Assembly (NCBI RefSeq): GCF_000189635.1
Contig: NW_002476570.1
Span: 434,001 to 498,000, forward strand
From: Tetrahymena thermophila SB210
Lineage: Eukaryota; Ciliophora; Oligohymenophorea; Hymenostomatida; Tetrahymenidae
DNA: 64,000 bases
Direction of reading: 5' to 3'
Of this stretch, positions 40,554 to 53,800 are shown one piece after another. Under the pieces are notes generated by a model. The model did not search any database and was not told the DNA's origin. It worked only from the letters and a program-made list of their open reading frames with translations. Position numbers and translations under genes: made by a program. The stretch's first letter is position 1, and every line of letters begins with the position of its first letter.

Positions 40554-41260
40554 AACAAAAATTAACTAAAATATTTATCAAAAACAAGCATAAAGGAAGG
40601 AAGATAAAATTAATTAAATTATATCATTAGAATTATAGCAAATTGTAAACAATTTAATATATAAAAAGAAAATTATTTATTTCTATAAAATTAAAAATTA
40701 AGTTAAAAATTATTCTCTTTATTAAAAAAGAATAGAATTTTTATATTTATCAAACTTATTCAATTTTTTATATATTTTTTACATTTTTCAGATGTAAAAG
40801 TAGTTTAAATTTTTTGTGGGCCTATTTCTAAAGGTGTCTTTATAAAATTTTAAATTACTAATAAAAGACTATTAGTTTCTGAATTAAAAATTTAAAAATA
40901 TTAAAACAAAAAATGAAGGGCTTAGGATCTAAGATTTATTTCAAAACTTATGAAATTCCCTTTAATATTATTGAATTGGAATTTAGTTAAAGTTTATATT
41001 TTAAGGAATTATGATTATGTTTGTAATTTAGTAAAATACTTACAAATGAAAAGTGGTAAGTTAAAATTTATCTTTCAAAATTAGTTATTTAGTTATAGTA
41101 CGCGAATAATACTGAATTACACTTTATTCATATAATTAAATGTAAAATCAAAGTTATATTAATAATAAATAAGCTTATATATATATCTTTTATCAAATTA
41201 ATACTGACAAATTGATTAATATTTGGAATAAATATAGATTTTTTTGTTTAATAAGGTAGA
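40554..41260. other. Intergenic spacer, AT-rich
   Basis: About 700 bases between the two Q/N-rich paralogues. No gene or repeat beyond general AT-richness was seen. Confidence 0.65.
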
Positions 41261-44200
41261 ATGAGTGAAAATAAAAGTAGTACTTCTTAAGACGAGTAAG
41301 AAAAAATTCTAAAAGATTTCTAATTAAATAAGATCGATAGTTAACAGCCTTAGCATCTTTAGGAATTTGAATTAATCTAAAACGAAGATAGGTCCTTACC
41401 ATATGAAAACCATATTAGCTAGTCTTAAGATTTGAGTTAGGAAAATATTCCTGTTTAATAATTAGAAAATAATGAGGCTAATTCTTAAAGTTAATTGCAT
41501 AAACAGGAAAGTAAAAAAAAATTAAAAGAATTCAATCAACAACGTCAAGCAGGATATAGAGAAAATACTTTATTGAGATTATCATAAATCGAAACAAGAG
41601 AAGATAGTAAATAAATCTTCATAAAACTTTTTCTAAATAGATTAAAATTAACATTTATAATAAAGATAGCACTCCAAACACTCCTTTCAATCTTTTTTTT
41701 GCTCCAGAGCAGTTAAAAATAAAGTACAATATTTTTATAGCATTTTAATGTTTAAGATAGTTTTTATAAAATAAATTCTATTCATTCTTATAAAATTTAA
41801 ATGTATCTAAGGCTAGTATAAGCATTCTTATGACGCGCCTATTTTTTATTTTAAAGCATGAATATGATCAACAAACTAATAAAATCATCTTAAAATAGAT
41901 TTATTTTTTTTAAATTCATTTTGGAATAAAAAAATAGTTAAGAAAAATTCGAAGCTTTGGATAAGATTGAAAAGAATCTTGTTAATTACTTAGAAGATTT
42001 TTCTCCTATAGCTAAGATTGAAGATTCGAGAGGTGATGTCACAGCATAGGCTTTTGATTTAAGCATGGTTTAAAGCAAAGATCTTATTTAAAGCCAAAAG
42101 ATTTTAAGTTAAGGCGGAACTATTAAAACGCAGCCTACTAAGTCTACATTCAGTAATTAAATATAATTATTGCAAAAAAATGAAATGTAAAGCACAAAAA
42201 ATGCTAAATAAACTTCTAGTGTTGCAGTTTTACCGTAAAATATAAACTAGCCTAATTCTATGACGAAATTATCAGCTAATTCTAAATAGGAATAAAAAGC
42301 TCAAAAATTAAGAGAGAGATTAGAAAAATATAGTCACTAAATGATGAGTAATATACAATTGCAAAATAATTAATTAGAAGTTGCTCCTAAAAATAATATT
42401 CATACTAAAAGTATGCTATAGCTATTTAATAAAAACGCGAACCAAAAACAATCTGAAAAAAAGATAATTCAAGCTTAGCAAAATTAGCAAATTAACAAGT
42501 TCTAAAGTCCAAGCAGTAAAAAAGATATTACTAATGAAATTAAGTAAGAAGAACTCATTCAGTATAAAGAAAGAAAAGAAAAATCATGCACTAGCAGCAA
42601 CAACTAGGTTAATTCGTTAATTTCTAAAAAAAAGCTAGATCAATCTAAGACCGAAAAAAATACTCCCAACAATCAAAGCAAATAAACTGTGGCATATAAT
42701 TGTGTAAAGTCTATGAATCAAAATGTATCTTAATCTATTTAGGAGTCAAAATTCAACCACTATCTATTATCAAAATAAATTTCCTAAAATCACAAAGTAG
42801 TTGGTGGTAACGTTTAAGCGTTTCAGAACTTAACTTAATCAAAATTTTTATTAAATTCTCCTTAAAAATAAAAATATAATTTAAATAATATGAATGGTAA
42901 GAAATAATAATCATATCAAGGAGTTGAATAAGAAGCTCAAAAGATTCCATAAAAAGACTATTCTAGCATGATTTTTGATTTTAATCACTTGTAAAAAGAA
43001 ACATACTAAAGTTACTCTCCTTCTAATAGAGTAAAAACTGATACAGAAGTTTTAAAAAGGAAAAGCATGCTAGATTGTGGTTAAAAATAAAATTAAAATC
43101 AAAGAAAATACTCAGATAACTCTAATGAACTGCAAAAAGGGAAAAGCCTCTCATAAGGTAACTTCGACTCTGATAAAAAATAATCTTAAAATAATAATTA
43201 AATGCAACTTTAAGACATACATGAAATTCAAATTGACGAATTTGATAACTAAAAAAGTAGTCCTTCGCATTATTAAAAAATTAATAACTAATCTAAATTT
43301 AATCAACAACGCATTTATGAAAATACATAATTGAACAATTAATAAGAATAAAATGATCTGGATTGTGAGGCTTTTACAATCAACATATACAAGAGACAGT
43401 ATGATTAAATATAACAATCTGAAATAAATCCTCAATGCGATTCGATTGTAGATAAATAATAAAATATGTTGGACAATTCTACACAGCTATTTTAATTTGA
43501 TTATCAAAAATAAATAAGCAAAGAATAGATAGATGAAATTTAAGATAATAACAGTGAAATAGAAGAAGAAAATAAAATTTATAACTAAAGATTTATTCAG
43601 AGATCATATACTTAAGATAATATGATAAGAAATATCTGTTAGACTGATTCTTAGTAATTTAAAGAGTAAAGACAATTTTAGATTTAGGAATAGAAAAACA
43701 ATTCTCCATCAAATACTATTTAGTATGAATAGGATAAAATTTAATTTTCTAAAGAAATTTTAAGCGAAAACAGTTTCATTTAAGATGAAAACAAATACTT
43801 TGCAAATATTATAATTGATAGGAATAGAGAAAAATTAAATAGTAACAAAATAGCTTCACTCTATCATATTAACAATTTTCAGGTTTCAAGTGAATCTAAT
43901 TTTACAGCTTACACGAATGCAATTTCTACAACTACTTAAGGCCATAAAGCAGTCTCAAGTGCTAAATATATAGATTAAGATGAAGACGAAGTAATTGATT
44001 AAAGATTGCAATCATATACTCATCATATGCTTGACGAGAAGCAATAAGATTAAATAATTTAAATAGTTGAATAAAATGTTCAAGAAGATAATTCATCAAA
44101 CTAAAAACCTATTGCTTCATAAAAAAAAGAACCGATTTAGTTATCATCCTAAAAAAAAATTTAGACAATCTAAATTTAATAAAAAGCTAACTCTGTAAAT

Positions 44201-45805
44201 TTAATGAATAACTAATAAAACTTGGTAATTGAAAATAAAGCACAATCTTAACGTTATAGTGATTAAGTTGATTTAAGAAAGAAATAAGAAAAGAGTACAA
44301 AAAATATAAATTATAACAATAATAGCTTGAACAATAACAGTGCTCCTATTTGTCTCTTTAATTTAAACAAAGAATTTATTAACAAAAATACTAAAAATAT
44401 GGGAAAAAAGAATCAAAATATGACTCTTAATTAGAATTACTTTACTGTATAGAATGAAGGAAATGAGAATACCTCCAAAAAAATGAATTAAACTTAGATA
44501 AAAGAAAAAAAACACTTTAGTACATAGGAATCGCCTAATAAGCCGTCCTAGAATTAAAATTTCAGCTAAAAAAATAAATAACAATAAAAAATTGATTAGC
44601 TTGTTCAAAATGATTAAAAAATGAATTTAACTCCTAAATAAATTTCTTTAGAAAAATAAGGCTCAAATCCAAAATAGAATTAAAGTAAGCACGTATAAAT
44701 TTAAATTAATGAGCCATAAAATAATAACTAATTTTAAGCTCAATAAAGCTCTTAATAAAATCTTCATTAATTGATCTTAGATAAGCATTTGGCTTTGGCT
44801 GTCTCTCTTCCTGCCACTCCACAAAGCACTCAAAATACAAGTCTCTAATTCTATTAATAAAACTCTTAGTACTCACAGCTATTCCAATAAAAGCAAGCAA
44901 GCAAAACTTCATCATTTAAAGAATTGGCTAAAAAAAAAGATAAATTTATAAGAAATTCAAATGATTTTAGCTCTCCATAAGTAAATTAAAATTAATTTTA
45001 ATACCTAATCTAATTTAATGTTAAAAATAGAATATCAATTTAAATTAGAAGTAAAAAAGTGAAGAAATCAGCTCAAAAGCAAACAATAAATCTGAAAATT
45101 AATTTATCACATTAAGCTCTGATTTGTAAATAATTTTAAAATAAAAATATTTTTTGAAATTTATATTAAATAAAATAATTTAGAAAACTTAATTCAACTA
45201 AATAAAAGACTCAATAGCTTTGTAAAACATTAAGCATAATTTATGAACCAAATAGTGAGGTTGCATGCTAAAAATAATCAAAAGATCTTGCTGAAAAAAG
45301 GCTATCTTAAAGATCTCAAAAAGATAATGAAATTTAAAGCACAAAAAGTCATTTTTAGTTAACAATGTAGTCTAAAAATCAATAAAAATAGATAACTTAG
45401 GAATCATAATAATCATCATCTTTAAATAGTTTAATACCTTCAGTTAGAGAATCATTCTCAAAATAACATTAAATGATGATTGACAAACAATAAAAAAGCC
45501 CCTCAGTTAAACTTAAACCATAAGCAATTTCAAAAACTGACAGAGACCACTTAAAAGATTCAGAAAAAGATTAATAAAAGCAAAATTTAAATAGGTATTC
45601 ATCTCAAAAGTTTATATAATTCAGTTAATAAACATTGAAGACTTCACCAGAATTAACTTAATTTAGTTAGCCATAAAAAAAAATATCACAATCAAAAACT
45701 ATTTAAAATTTCAAAAGCCAAGCTTACTAAAATATGATAGATAAGTACGGCTAAGAGTAACAATTAATTAAAGAAATTTTACTTCACCAGACAAAGTGTA
45801 GTTGA
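41261..45805 (+). CDS. Q/N/S-rich protein of unknown function, paralogue B, about 1387 aa
   Basis: Exons 41261-41606, 41666-41723, 41938-44980, 45031-45125 and 45184-45805 sum to 4164 nt and end in TGA. Exon number, phases and the 58-nt second exon equal those of paralogue A. The shared islands recur in the same order: STPNTPFNLFFAPEQLK, FSPIAKIEDSRGDV...FDLSMVQ, RERLEKYSHQMM, QRSYTQDNM, SSAKYIDQDEDE, SQRYSDQVDLRKK and FIRNSNDF. Between islands the sequence is freely diverged Q/N/K/S-rich linker. There is no recognisable catalytic domain, signal peptide or TM segment. Strong antisense open frames in this gene are shadows caused by the lack of TGA complements in AAA/AAT-rich codons. Confidence 0.72.
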
Positions 45806-45926
45806 TTAAACAAGCAAAACATTCAATTATATTATATAAATTATTTCAAGATATATTATATTAACAATTTTTAAATTATAAGTATTTTTATACTGCATAT
45901 TTAAATTAATTATTAATTAATTATAT

Positions 45927-48900
45927 ATGAGTAACTAGCTCTTTCCTATATAAATAAATCTACCTTGTTCACTCACAACAAACAAACAAATAATTTTGTA
46001 AAAAGTGATTACTGATTTAGAAATGCTTTTTATATATTTTTGATTTTTATCTACAAATTTTATATCTTAGTTTATGAGAAATTTATATTTTTAGAGATCT
46101 ATCTTTTTACCACAAAATAAAAAAATAGTTATTAAAAGTTGACCTAGTAATAAGCAGATTTTGTCTCTATTTTGTATATTGATAGAAACAAAATGTATTA
46201 TAAAACACTTAATATTTTATATTTGAAAGTAAATATTTTTCATAAATCAACTATTTTAGGGAATATACTCAGGAGGATCAAAAAATAATTCAACATATTT
46301 TGTCTACAGTTACTGATAAGAAAAAGAAGGTTAGTTTCATTTTGTCTTTAAATTTCCAGATTTTAAAAATTTTTATTACTTTTTTCAAGATAGCCATTGA
46401 AACAATTTATAAAGAACCTAGCAGTAGGAAAAAGCAAGAAATTCAACAATTAATAGAAAGTACTTCATCACTCCCATTTTTCGATGGTTATATTTAAGCA
46501 GGTTAGGCAGATATCCACGTTTAATGTTGCAAACGTATGAAATTAGAAGTGTACTAAAAAGGATAAACAGTATTTTAAATAGGTATATAAATGCATAAAA
46601 ATAACTTTAGCTGAATAATTAAATATATTAATATAGGAGAATATGGTTAAAAATTTTATTTGATATTGCATGGAAGTGTTTCGGTGTCTATAAAAATGCC
46701 TGGATAGCAAAATATTTATACAAGTAAAAATCAAATTAATGTGACTGATGCTAATCTCGAAAATATGATTAATGAAATGGAAGCAAATAATTCTAATTCC
46801 TTTAGCAGTAATTAATAGAACAGCAAATCGATTGTAGAAAATAGTATATAATAAGGCTAAACACCTCATAATAAGCAAAAATCAATATAAATGCTTTAAG
46901 TTGCTGTACTTAGAGATGGCTGCTAATTTGGTGAAATGGCTTTATTAAATAACTAACCTAGACTAGCAACTATTTAATGTTTAGAGGATTGCATTTTTGC
47001 AATTTTAGGGAAAAAAGACTTTAAAGATGTTCTTAAAAAGTTCGAAGAAGAGAAACTTCATAAAGAAATGGAATATCTTTCAAATCTTCCTTATTTTATT
47101 TCTTGGAATATCAATCAATTAAAAAACCTTTTCTTAAACTCTAGAAGAAAAGAATATGTAAAAGACTAATACATATTCCAAGAAGGTGATAAAATAGATG
47201 CAATTTACATTATCAGAAATGGAGATTTTGAGGTAATTTATAAATATTTTAAATATCTTTTTGTAACGTAGTTTATTTATATCTTAGCAAAGTAAGATGT
47301 TTTCAAGAAAATAAAATATAGATGGATTGAATTTAGAAGCTGATGAAATACAAATATTTGATGAGAATGAGCATTTAAATAAATATGAAACATTTAAAAA
47401 AGACATGAAAATCAGTATTTTAGAAGAAAAAACTATGGTAGGAGAAGAAGATATTCTGTAAAACAGCACTAAGAGAACTTTTAGTGTAAAATGTACTTCG
47501 TTAAATGGGATAGCTATTAGGATAGATAAAAATGAATTTTTATATAGAGTTATGCTTGAAGAGTCATCTAAAATATATATTTTAAAACAATTAGAGATAA
47601 AAGAAAAATCTCTACAGCAAAGGATTTAAGACATTAAATTTAGATTAACATAATTTCAGAACTATTTCTATTAAAATTCTAAACATAAGGAATACCTCAG
47701 ATCAAAAATATAATCTTAATCATCTAAATTATTTATAAACCATTAATAACCTTATAGAATTACTAAAAAATAAGCTTATTTAGAGCAAAATCAAGGTGAA
47801 GAGTCAAAGCTTAAGTAAATTACAAACTCTTCTATAGCTTCTACAAGTGAGTTTACTACAAGAACATCTATTCCTATTCAAATAAATTCTTTTACGGATG
47901 CTTATAAGTAAAATACCTAACATGTTAAAGCCAAAAGAATGGCTCGTTCTTAATCATAGTAAAGCTATTTAAAATTATCTGCGTAAAATATTGATGGCTA
48001 AGAAAATAAAAATCTGATAGATAATCAAGAAAATAAAAGTCAAATGATAAATCAATAAAGTGTTGTTCAATTCATAGATCCTGAAAGTATATCTTATTTG
48101 TATAGTTTATAAAATTAAATAATTTTACTGTTAAGCAAAAAGAAATTCAATTTAGAGAGCTTAATCATAAGCTAATCTAAGCTTTTAAGTAAATATTTTA
48201 TGTCAAATTTATTAAAATTTTATAATTTTTAAATAAAAATATTAAATTAATCAGGATAAGCAAATAAGAAGTAATGATGCCAACATATTTTAAATTATGA
48301 AGCAAAGTCTTTAGAATTAAAAGTATAGATCAGGAAGCTATGAGGAAGGAAATAATAATAATAAAAATGAAGTAATTTTGGTGAAAAGAAAATAACCTTT
48401 AGAAGAATCTTAAAGACCAAGATTACTATATGGAAACATGGAGCAAGCAATTAAAGCTAATTTTAAAAAAGTTTTTTAAAAAATGATTAGATAAAAAGGT
48501 TCGAATACAGATATAAAGGAAATTTCAACATGGAATAAAGTTTCATTAAGCTTTTCTAATTAAGTTTTAGTTTACAATCCAACAGAAGCTCAAAATAAAC
48601 AAAGAGCCATTTCTGCTTAGAAAAGTATTTAATTTTGTTTTTTATTTTATTTTAAAAATAAATTTAAAAGAACAAGAGTATAAAAACCTGTTAGAAAAAG
48701 CACATTAGATGGTTAGAGATCTTAAAGCTATTCCTGATTAGGTAGACTGTTAAAACTTCTAATCGAATAACCTAAATAATAAATAAAATAATAATTTAGC
48801 CAACCAAAATCTAAAATAGTATATTATTGAATAAGAAACAAAGCGAAAATTGATTAGAAGCTCAAGTAGCTCAAAAAAATTAATTAAAGTAATGAGAAAC

Positions 48901-49089
48901 TTTTAATCTAGTAGATAAAATATTGAATAAAGCAAATTAGTTGATTGCTCCTTAGAAAATACTGATAATCAAAATAATTAAGAATCTTATCTGAGATCTA
49001 TTGATTACAATACTTTATCAAAAATATATTACACACCTAAAAAAGCTTCTTCAGCATATAAAACAATATTAAAAATAAGAAAAAAATGA
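45927..49089 (+). CDS. Protein with two cyclic-nucleotide-binding domains, about 856 aa
   Basis: Exons 45927-45997, 46260-46329, 46390-46582, 46637-47232, 47288-48086, 48136-48188, 48255-48624 and 48671-49089 sum to 2571 nt and end in TGA. Domain 1 has VFQIGEYGQKFYLILHGSV and a phosphate-binding cassette FGEMALLNNQPRLATI, keeping the Glu and Arg that hold cyclic nucleotide; a low-complexity insert of about 70 residues splits its beta barrel. Domain 2 has YIFQEGDKIDAIYIIRNGDFE but a degenerate cassette (VGEEDILQNSTKRTFSV). The C-terminal half is Q/S/K-rich with no kinase or channel domain, so this looks like a stand-alone cyclic-nucleotide sensor, not a PKA regulatory subunit or CNG channel. 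The 5' exon is inferred from splice phase; introns at 46330-46389 and 48189-48254 could be retained. Confidence 0.72.
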
Positions 49090-50823
49090 ATAATTAAAAA
49101 TGATTTTATTAGTTTACTTAACAAAAAATTAACTAAAATATATTTTAAATTGTAAAAAGCCAAATCTATATTGATATTTATTTATTTAATTTAATAAACA
49201 AATGTATCTATCTGATTGTAAAATTTAGCTAAATTAGTTTCAATTTAGATTTTACTCACTATAACTTCTACTAGAATGCTTAATTGAAAGAAAATTGTAT
49301 TTCCTAGAGTAGAATTAAAAATGATAACAAAATTTATTTTAATTTAATAGATATTATCTGTATATCCTATTTATTTTTATGCATTTGTATTTCTTTAAGC
49401 ATATTTAATTTTAAATTTAAATTTTCATGAAAATTTTTCTATATTAGATTAACTTTTTAATACCAGTGAAATTTGAATAGTTTAAATAATTAAAAAAAAA
49501 TTAGTATCAAATTTTAGAGTCAATTATTTTCATTTTTTTATTGAAGATATGGTCATTAGAAATATAAGATAAAAAAAGTTAAATTATTTGTTTTAACTTA
49601 ATTAAAGTTTTAAAATAATTACTTTATCCAGTTAAATTAATTAATTAAGTCTAGTATTTTTATTATTTAATACATTTCTATAAAAAATTGATTAAGTTAC
49701 CTAAGTCAAGTTTAATTTTATCACTACTTGCCAAATGCTATCTAATATAAACCTACTTTACTTTCGATTTTATCAATATATTTAAGGATAAACATTATAT
49801 TAATATCTGTCTATAATGCTAAATATCTTATCATCTAAAATTTTGATAAAAACTAGGGTAGGTAAATTTAAATAAAAGTAGTTATTTTAAAAATTTTTTT
49901 AGGAAACAAAAAAAAGCAAATTACTATGAGCTATTGACTGAATAGTTGATTATGGTTTGATATTTTTATAATTTTTTTTAAGCACCTTGTTAAATAGTTA
50001 GTTTGTATTTTACCTACCAACCAATTTGGTTAAACTTGAGTAAACTGATAATAATAATTTTTTTTAATTTATAATATGACCAAATTAATATAAATTTAAA
50101 TTGATAAATTAAAATATATTTTATATATTGTTTTATTAGCAAGAAAAATTTTAAATATTATTAAAACTAATAAAGAAATTTTTAGAATTAAAGAAGAATA
50201 TATGAGCAATAAATAAGAATTCAAAGTTCCAAAATTATTAATGCAATAATAAGTTTTATTAACTAATGTATCATTATACAATATGCTTTATACAGCATAT
50301 ATTTATTTTTTAATTTTGTATTAAATATTATTTAATATAAGTTTGATCTATCTTTTTATAAAGTGAATATATTATATTTATTTTTTAAAATTCATCTTAT
50401 TTAAAGATTTATACTTTAAAATTAATTCCTTAATTTTTGGTAAAATTGTTAAAATCATTAGAGCTATATTTAAATTTTAACATTTCAGTCATTTTTAAAT
50501 ATAATAAAATGATATTAAATGTTTTTTTGTGATAATATATATCTATTGTATTATTTAAATTTCATTTATAAAAAAGTAAGTAAGTAAGTAAGTAAGTAAG
50601 TAATTTGTAAGTTTTAATTTCAAAAAATTTGCTTCAATTTTATAAAATTGCATAAACCAATGGAGTCATTAAGGTGCGAATAATTGACATTTAGGAAATG
50701 AAGATATGGTTTTTAGACATACAAACAGAAATTTAAAAATTAAGTTTACATTAAGTTGAAGCATTAAAAGTGCTTTAAGAAGTTTATTTAAATATTAGAT
50801 TGTATATAAGTTAAATAATTGCA
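49090..50823. other. Intergenic spacer, AT-rich
   Basis: A convergent spacer of about 1.7 kb between the cyclic-nucleotide gene (+) and the HIBCH-like gene (-). No coding region was seen. It holds a short AAGT microsatellite at about 50573-50604 and polyT tracts. Confidence 0.6.
50573..50604. repeat. (AAGT)n microsatellite
   Basis: About seven consecutive AAGT (TAAG) units in the convergent intergenic spacer. Confidence 0.9.
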
Positions 50824-53800
50824 TCAAACTGAAATTTGCTTAATGAAAAGATTAATGTCGTCATATAAATGATCTCCCTTCTTAGTAACTATAGAGTTCT
50901 TTAAATGATCAATAGATAATCTATATTCTTCAGTGAGGGTCTTTTCTTTAGTAATTCTTGTAGTGTCAAGATCAGAGAAATCTTGAATATCAAGTAAATG
51001 TAAATAAGTCTTTTCTATTTCTTTATCTGTTTCAATCTATCCATAGGGAGCAAGAGTTGATTCTAATATTAATTCACCTTCGATTTTCATTATTTATTCA
51101 AATTCAGCAGCGGTAGGATCTCTGTTTGCGTATTTTTATTCTCTCCAAATACGGAAGGCATTTAATTTTTCAACAGCTTTAGGATTTCTAATTTTACCAA
51201 CTTCCATTTGCTTTTTCTTTAAGAATTCTTGCATTTCAGCTTCACCCTTGCTTCTTTCACTAACCTAGTATTCTCTGCATATTCTCAAAGTTTCCATATC
51301 TCTGTCTAATTGTTCGTACATCTATTTATTAAAATGTTAACTTTTATAAACAAAAATTTCAAAATCTAATAATAATTTACTGATTATTTAAGAGATTCAG
51401 GCATTAAGAACTTACTGATTTCGTAATCAAGCATTAATAAATCGTGGTGATTCAATATCTTTTCTTATTAGTAACGAGCATTGAAGATTTTTCTGATAAA
51501 AATTTTTAACTATTTTTTAAATTTGTTTTATAAAAGATTGAAGATATTAAAGATTAATTATTAAATTACTTTAGCATCTAACCATTATTGAACAGTCATT
51601 CTAGAATCTAAATCTTCAAATACTTCAGGAATTTGAGCCTCTTCAGGATCAATTTAAAGTTTTTCAGGGACATACTTTTTTTTAAAAATATTGATTAAAT
51701 TAAGAAATAAATATAAGAATTAAAAATTTACATAAGCTTTTCCGTGAATGGAAGTTTAAGTTAATCTATCAAGCTTTTCAGCATAAAGAACAAAACCAGT
51801 AATAAGCTTCTTAGGGAGTTTGAAGTCATCGAGTTTTTCGAGTTAATATTTAATTAATTAAATTCTTTATTCTTTGTTTTCTCCATCTCTTAAAGGCTTT
51901 TCAACTAGTCTCTATACAGATTTAATTTAATCTGAGAATTCTACCTTAAATTCACATTCCTTTTCATCTAATTATGAACCTAAAGCACTTAATTAATCAA
52001 TGAATTTTTCCTTTTATTCGTAGGCCATAATGGCATAATTTGAAAAGCTCAATTCATCTTGTTCTCTTTCCTATAATTAAATTAAAAAAAATAAATTATA
52101 AATTGTTTATCAAAAGTAATTTTTTTATTTTACCTTAATAAATTTAGTACGATTTTACAATTCTAAAGCTTTGTCTTCAGAGAAAATGAGGTGATTCTTA
52201 TAACCAACATATAAACTAGCAAAGGTAGAAGTCAAGTTATTTAAATAATTGGTAAATTCTTCCAATTCTTCTGTGGAGTTAACTTCCAAACCATAATCCT
52301 TTAAGATTTAAATGATGCTTGCAGCAGATTCTTAAGCGCTTTCTTGATCACCCTTTTAAGCCTTTCTAGAAGCGTTGTAAATTCTTCTGAAAAGATTTTC
52401 TAATCTTTGGAGACCTAAAGCACCAAACATGAATAATGTGTGAGTTGAAAGATATTATTGGATATCGAATTCCAAGTTTTCTGTAATGTAGTTATCAAAT
52501 CTGGACATGAAAGCATGATCAAATTAGTAATATTTTTCTCCATTTTCGGTTACTAAGCAACTCTTATAGTTATTTTTACCATAAATTTGTTCAAGTTTAC
52601 TTTAGACAATCTAAGTCAAAAGCTTGAGCATTTCTTGTCTAGTTTTTTCAATGATCTAAATAGATAGTTAAAAAACATTTTAAATTTTGATATTTGTTAA
52701 ATTAAATTATTACTGAGTTCTTGCTCTTAGATTATTAAGATTCTAAGAGGATGGTGAGAGTTTCTTTTAATTCTTCATCATGATTAATGTATTTCTTGAA
52801 GAGTTCAAGAGCTTATTCATGAGGCTTGAGAGCAAAGTTTGATTGGATGTTATGTTTTTATCCATTTTCTAAGCTAATTAAATTGGAATATTGGTTGATT
52901 CCTTCCTTTGAAATCTTCAAAACCTCTTCAGCAAGTTATTATTAATTTTGAGTATTTTCTGATTCTTCGAAGATACTTTTGCTTACTTTTAAATCTGATA
53001 AGAATTCATAAATGTAATCCTTAAGATTATCAGTTACGTTATTCTAAATAATTTATTTAACTTATTCGTTAGTTTAAGTTTACAATATTTCTCTAATACC
53101 ATCAACCTATTTATTTATTGATATTATTATTTTAAATTTACATCAATAATTCAAAAAAAATCATACCTTGTATCCAGATTCAATGAGTCTTTCGTACCAC
53201 TTATCAACTAAATTTCCTCTGTAGTCTCCGTATCTAATTTCATATTATTCTCTAGCCTTATTAAACCAATTAACTCTATCACTATATTGTAAATGTAATC
53301 TATCAATTAGTTTCTTTCCAAATTCCTTTTCTTCCATGATACTTTCAATTTCTTTTAAATCGAAATTGTAATTTTTAACAAGAGTGCCCTAAATAAATTT
53401 AATAAAATTTAAATATTTAAAATAAAATCAATCTATCTATTTAAAAAATGTAATGGATTAATTATGATAATAATTTATTACTCTTGATTCAACTTTAATT
53501 TGATTCAAAACGTCCTTGAAGAGAGTTTTAACGTATGGGTTATGTGTTTCAATAATGTTGTCTTTGTTATCAAAAGGGAAGAATAAAGGATATTGAAGAC
53601 CAGGATAATCTCTGATGGTAATTTCTTCTAATTTATCAGATTCAACTAATCTCTCATCAATAATCTTTTGACGGAGTTTCATAAAGAAATCTTCCTTCTT
53701 TTCAACAGCTGCAACTTGAGAAATCTTTTTAATTTATTAAAGACGCTCATTTCTGAAATCTTCAAAAACTTAAGCAGAAAATTCATCAACTTTTTATTCA

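Noticed and set aside
43077..43435. Overlapping open frames on both strands
   Set aside because: Both lie inside the Q/N-rich paralogue B coding exon and are shadows of its AAT/AAA/TAA-rich codons.
44706..44915. Minus-strand open frame of 69 codons with some GC content
   Set aside because: It is the reverse complement of the conserved coding end of paralogue B (...LALAVSLPATPQSTQ), whose frame continues through it.
48480..48500. GGTTCGAAT, resembling a tRNA B box
   Set aside because: It lies inside the coding exon of the cyclic-nucleotide gene, with no A box or foldable cloverleaf around it.
1..50000. Apparent pseudogenes full of TAA and TAG stops
   Set aside because: Reading TAA/TAG as Gln gives long conserved proteins with family motifs, and TGA occurs only at gene ends or in introns. 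The genes are intact under the ciliate code.
49980..50040. CCAACCAATTTGG sequence, considered as a chromosome breakage signal
   Set aside because: It does not match the 15-nt Tetrahymena breakage sequence (TAAACCAACCTCTTT) and no telomeric repeat is nearby.
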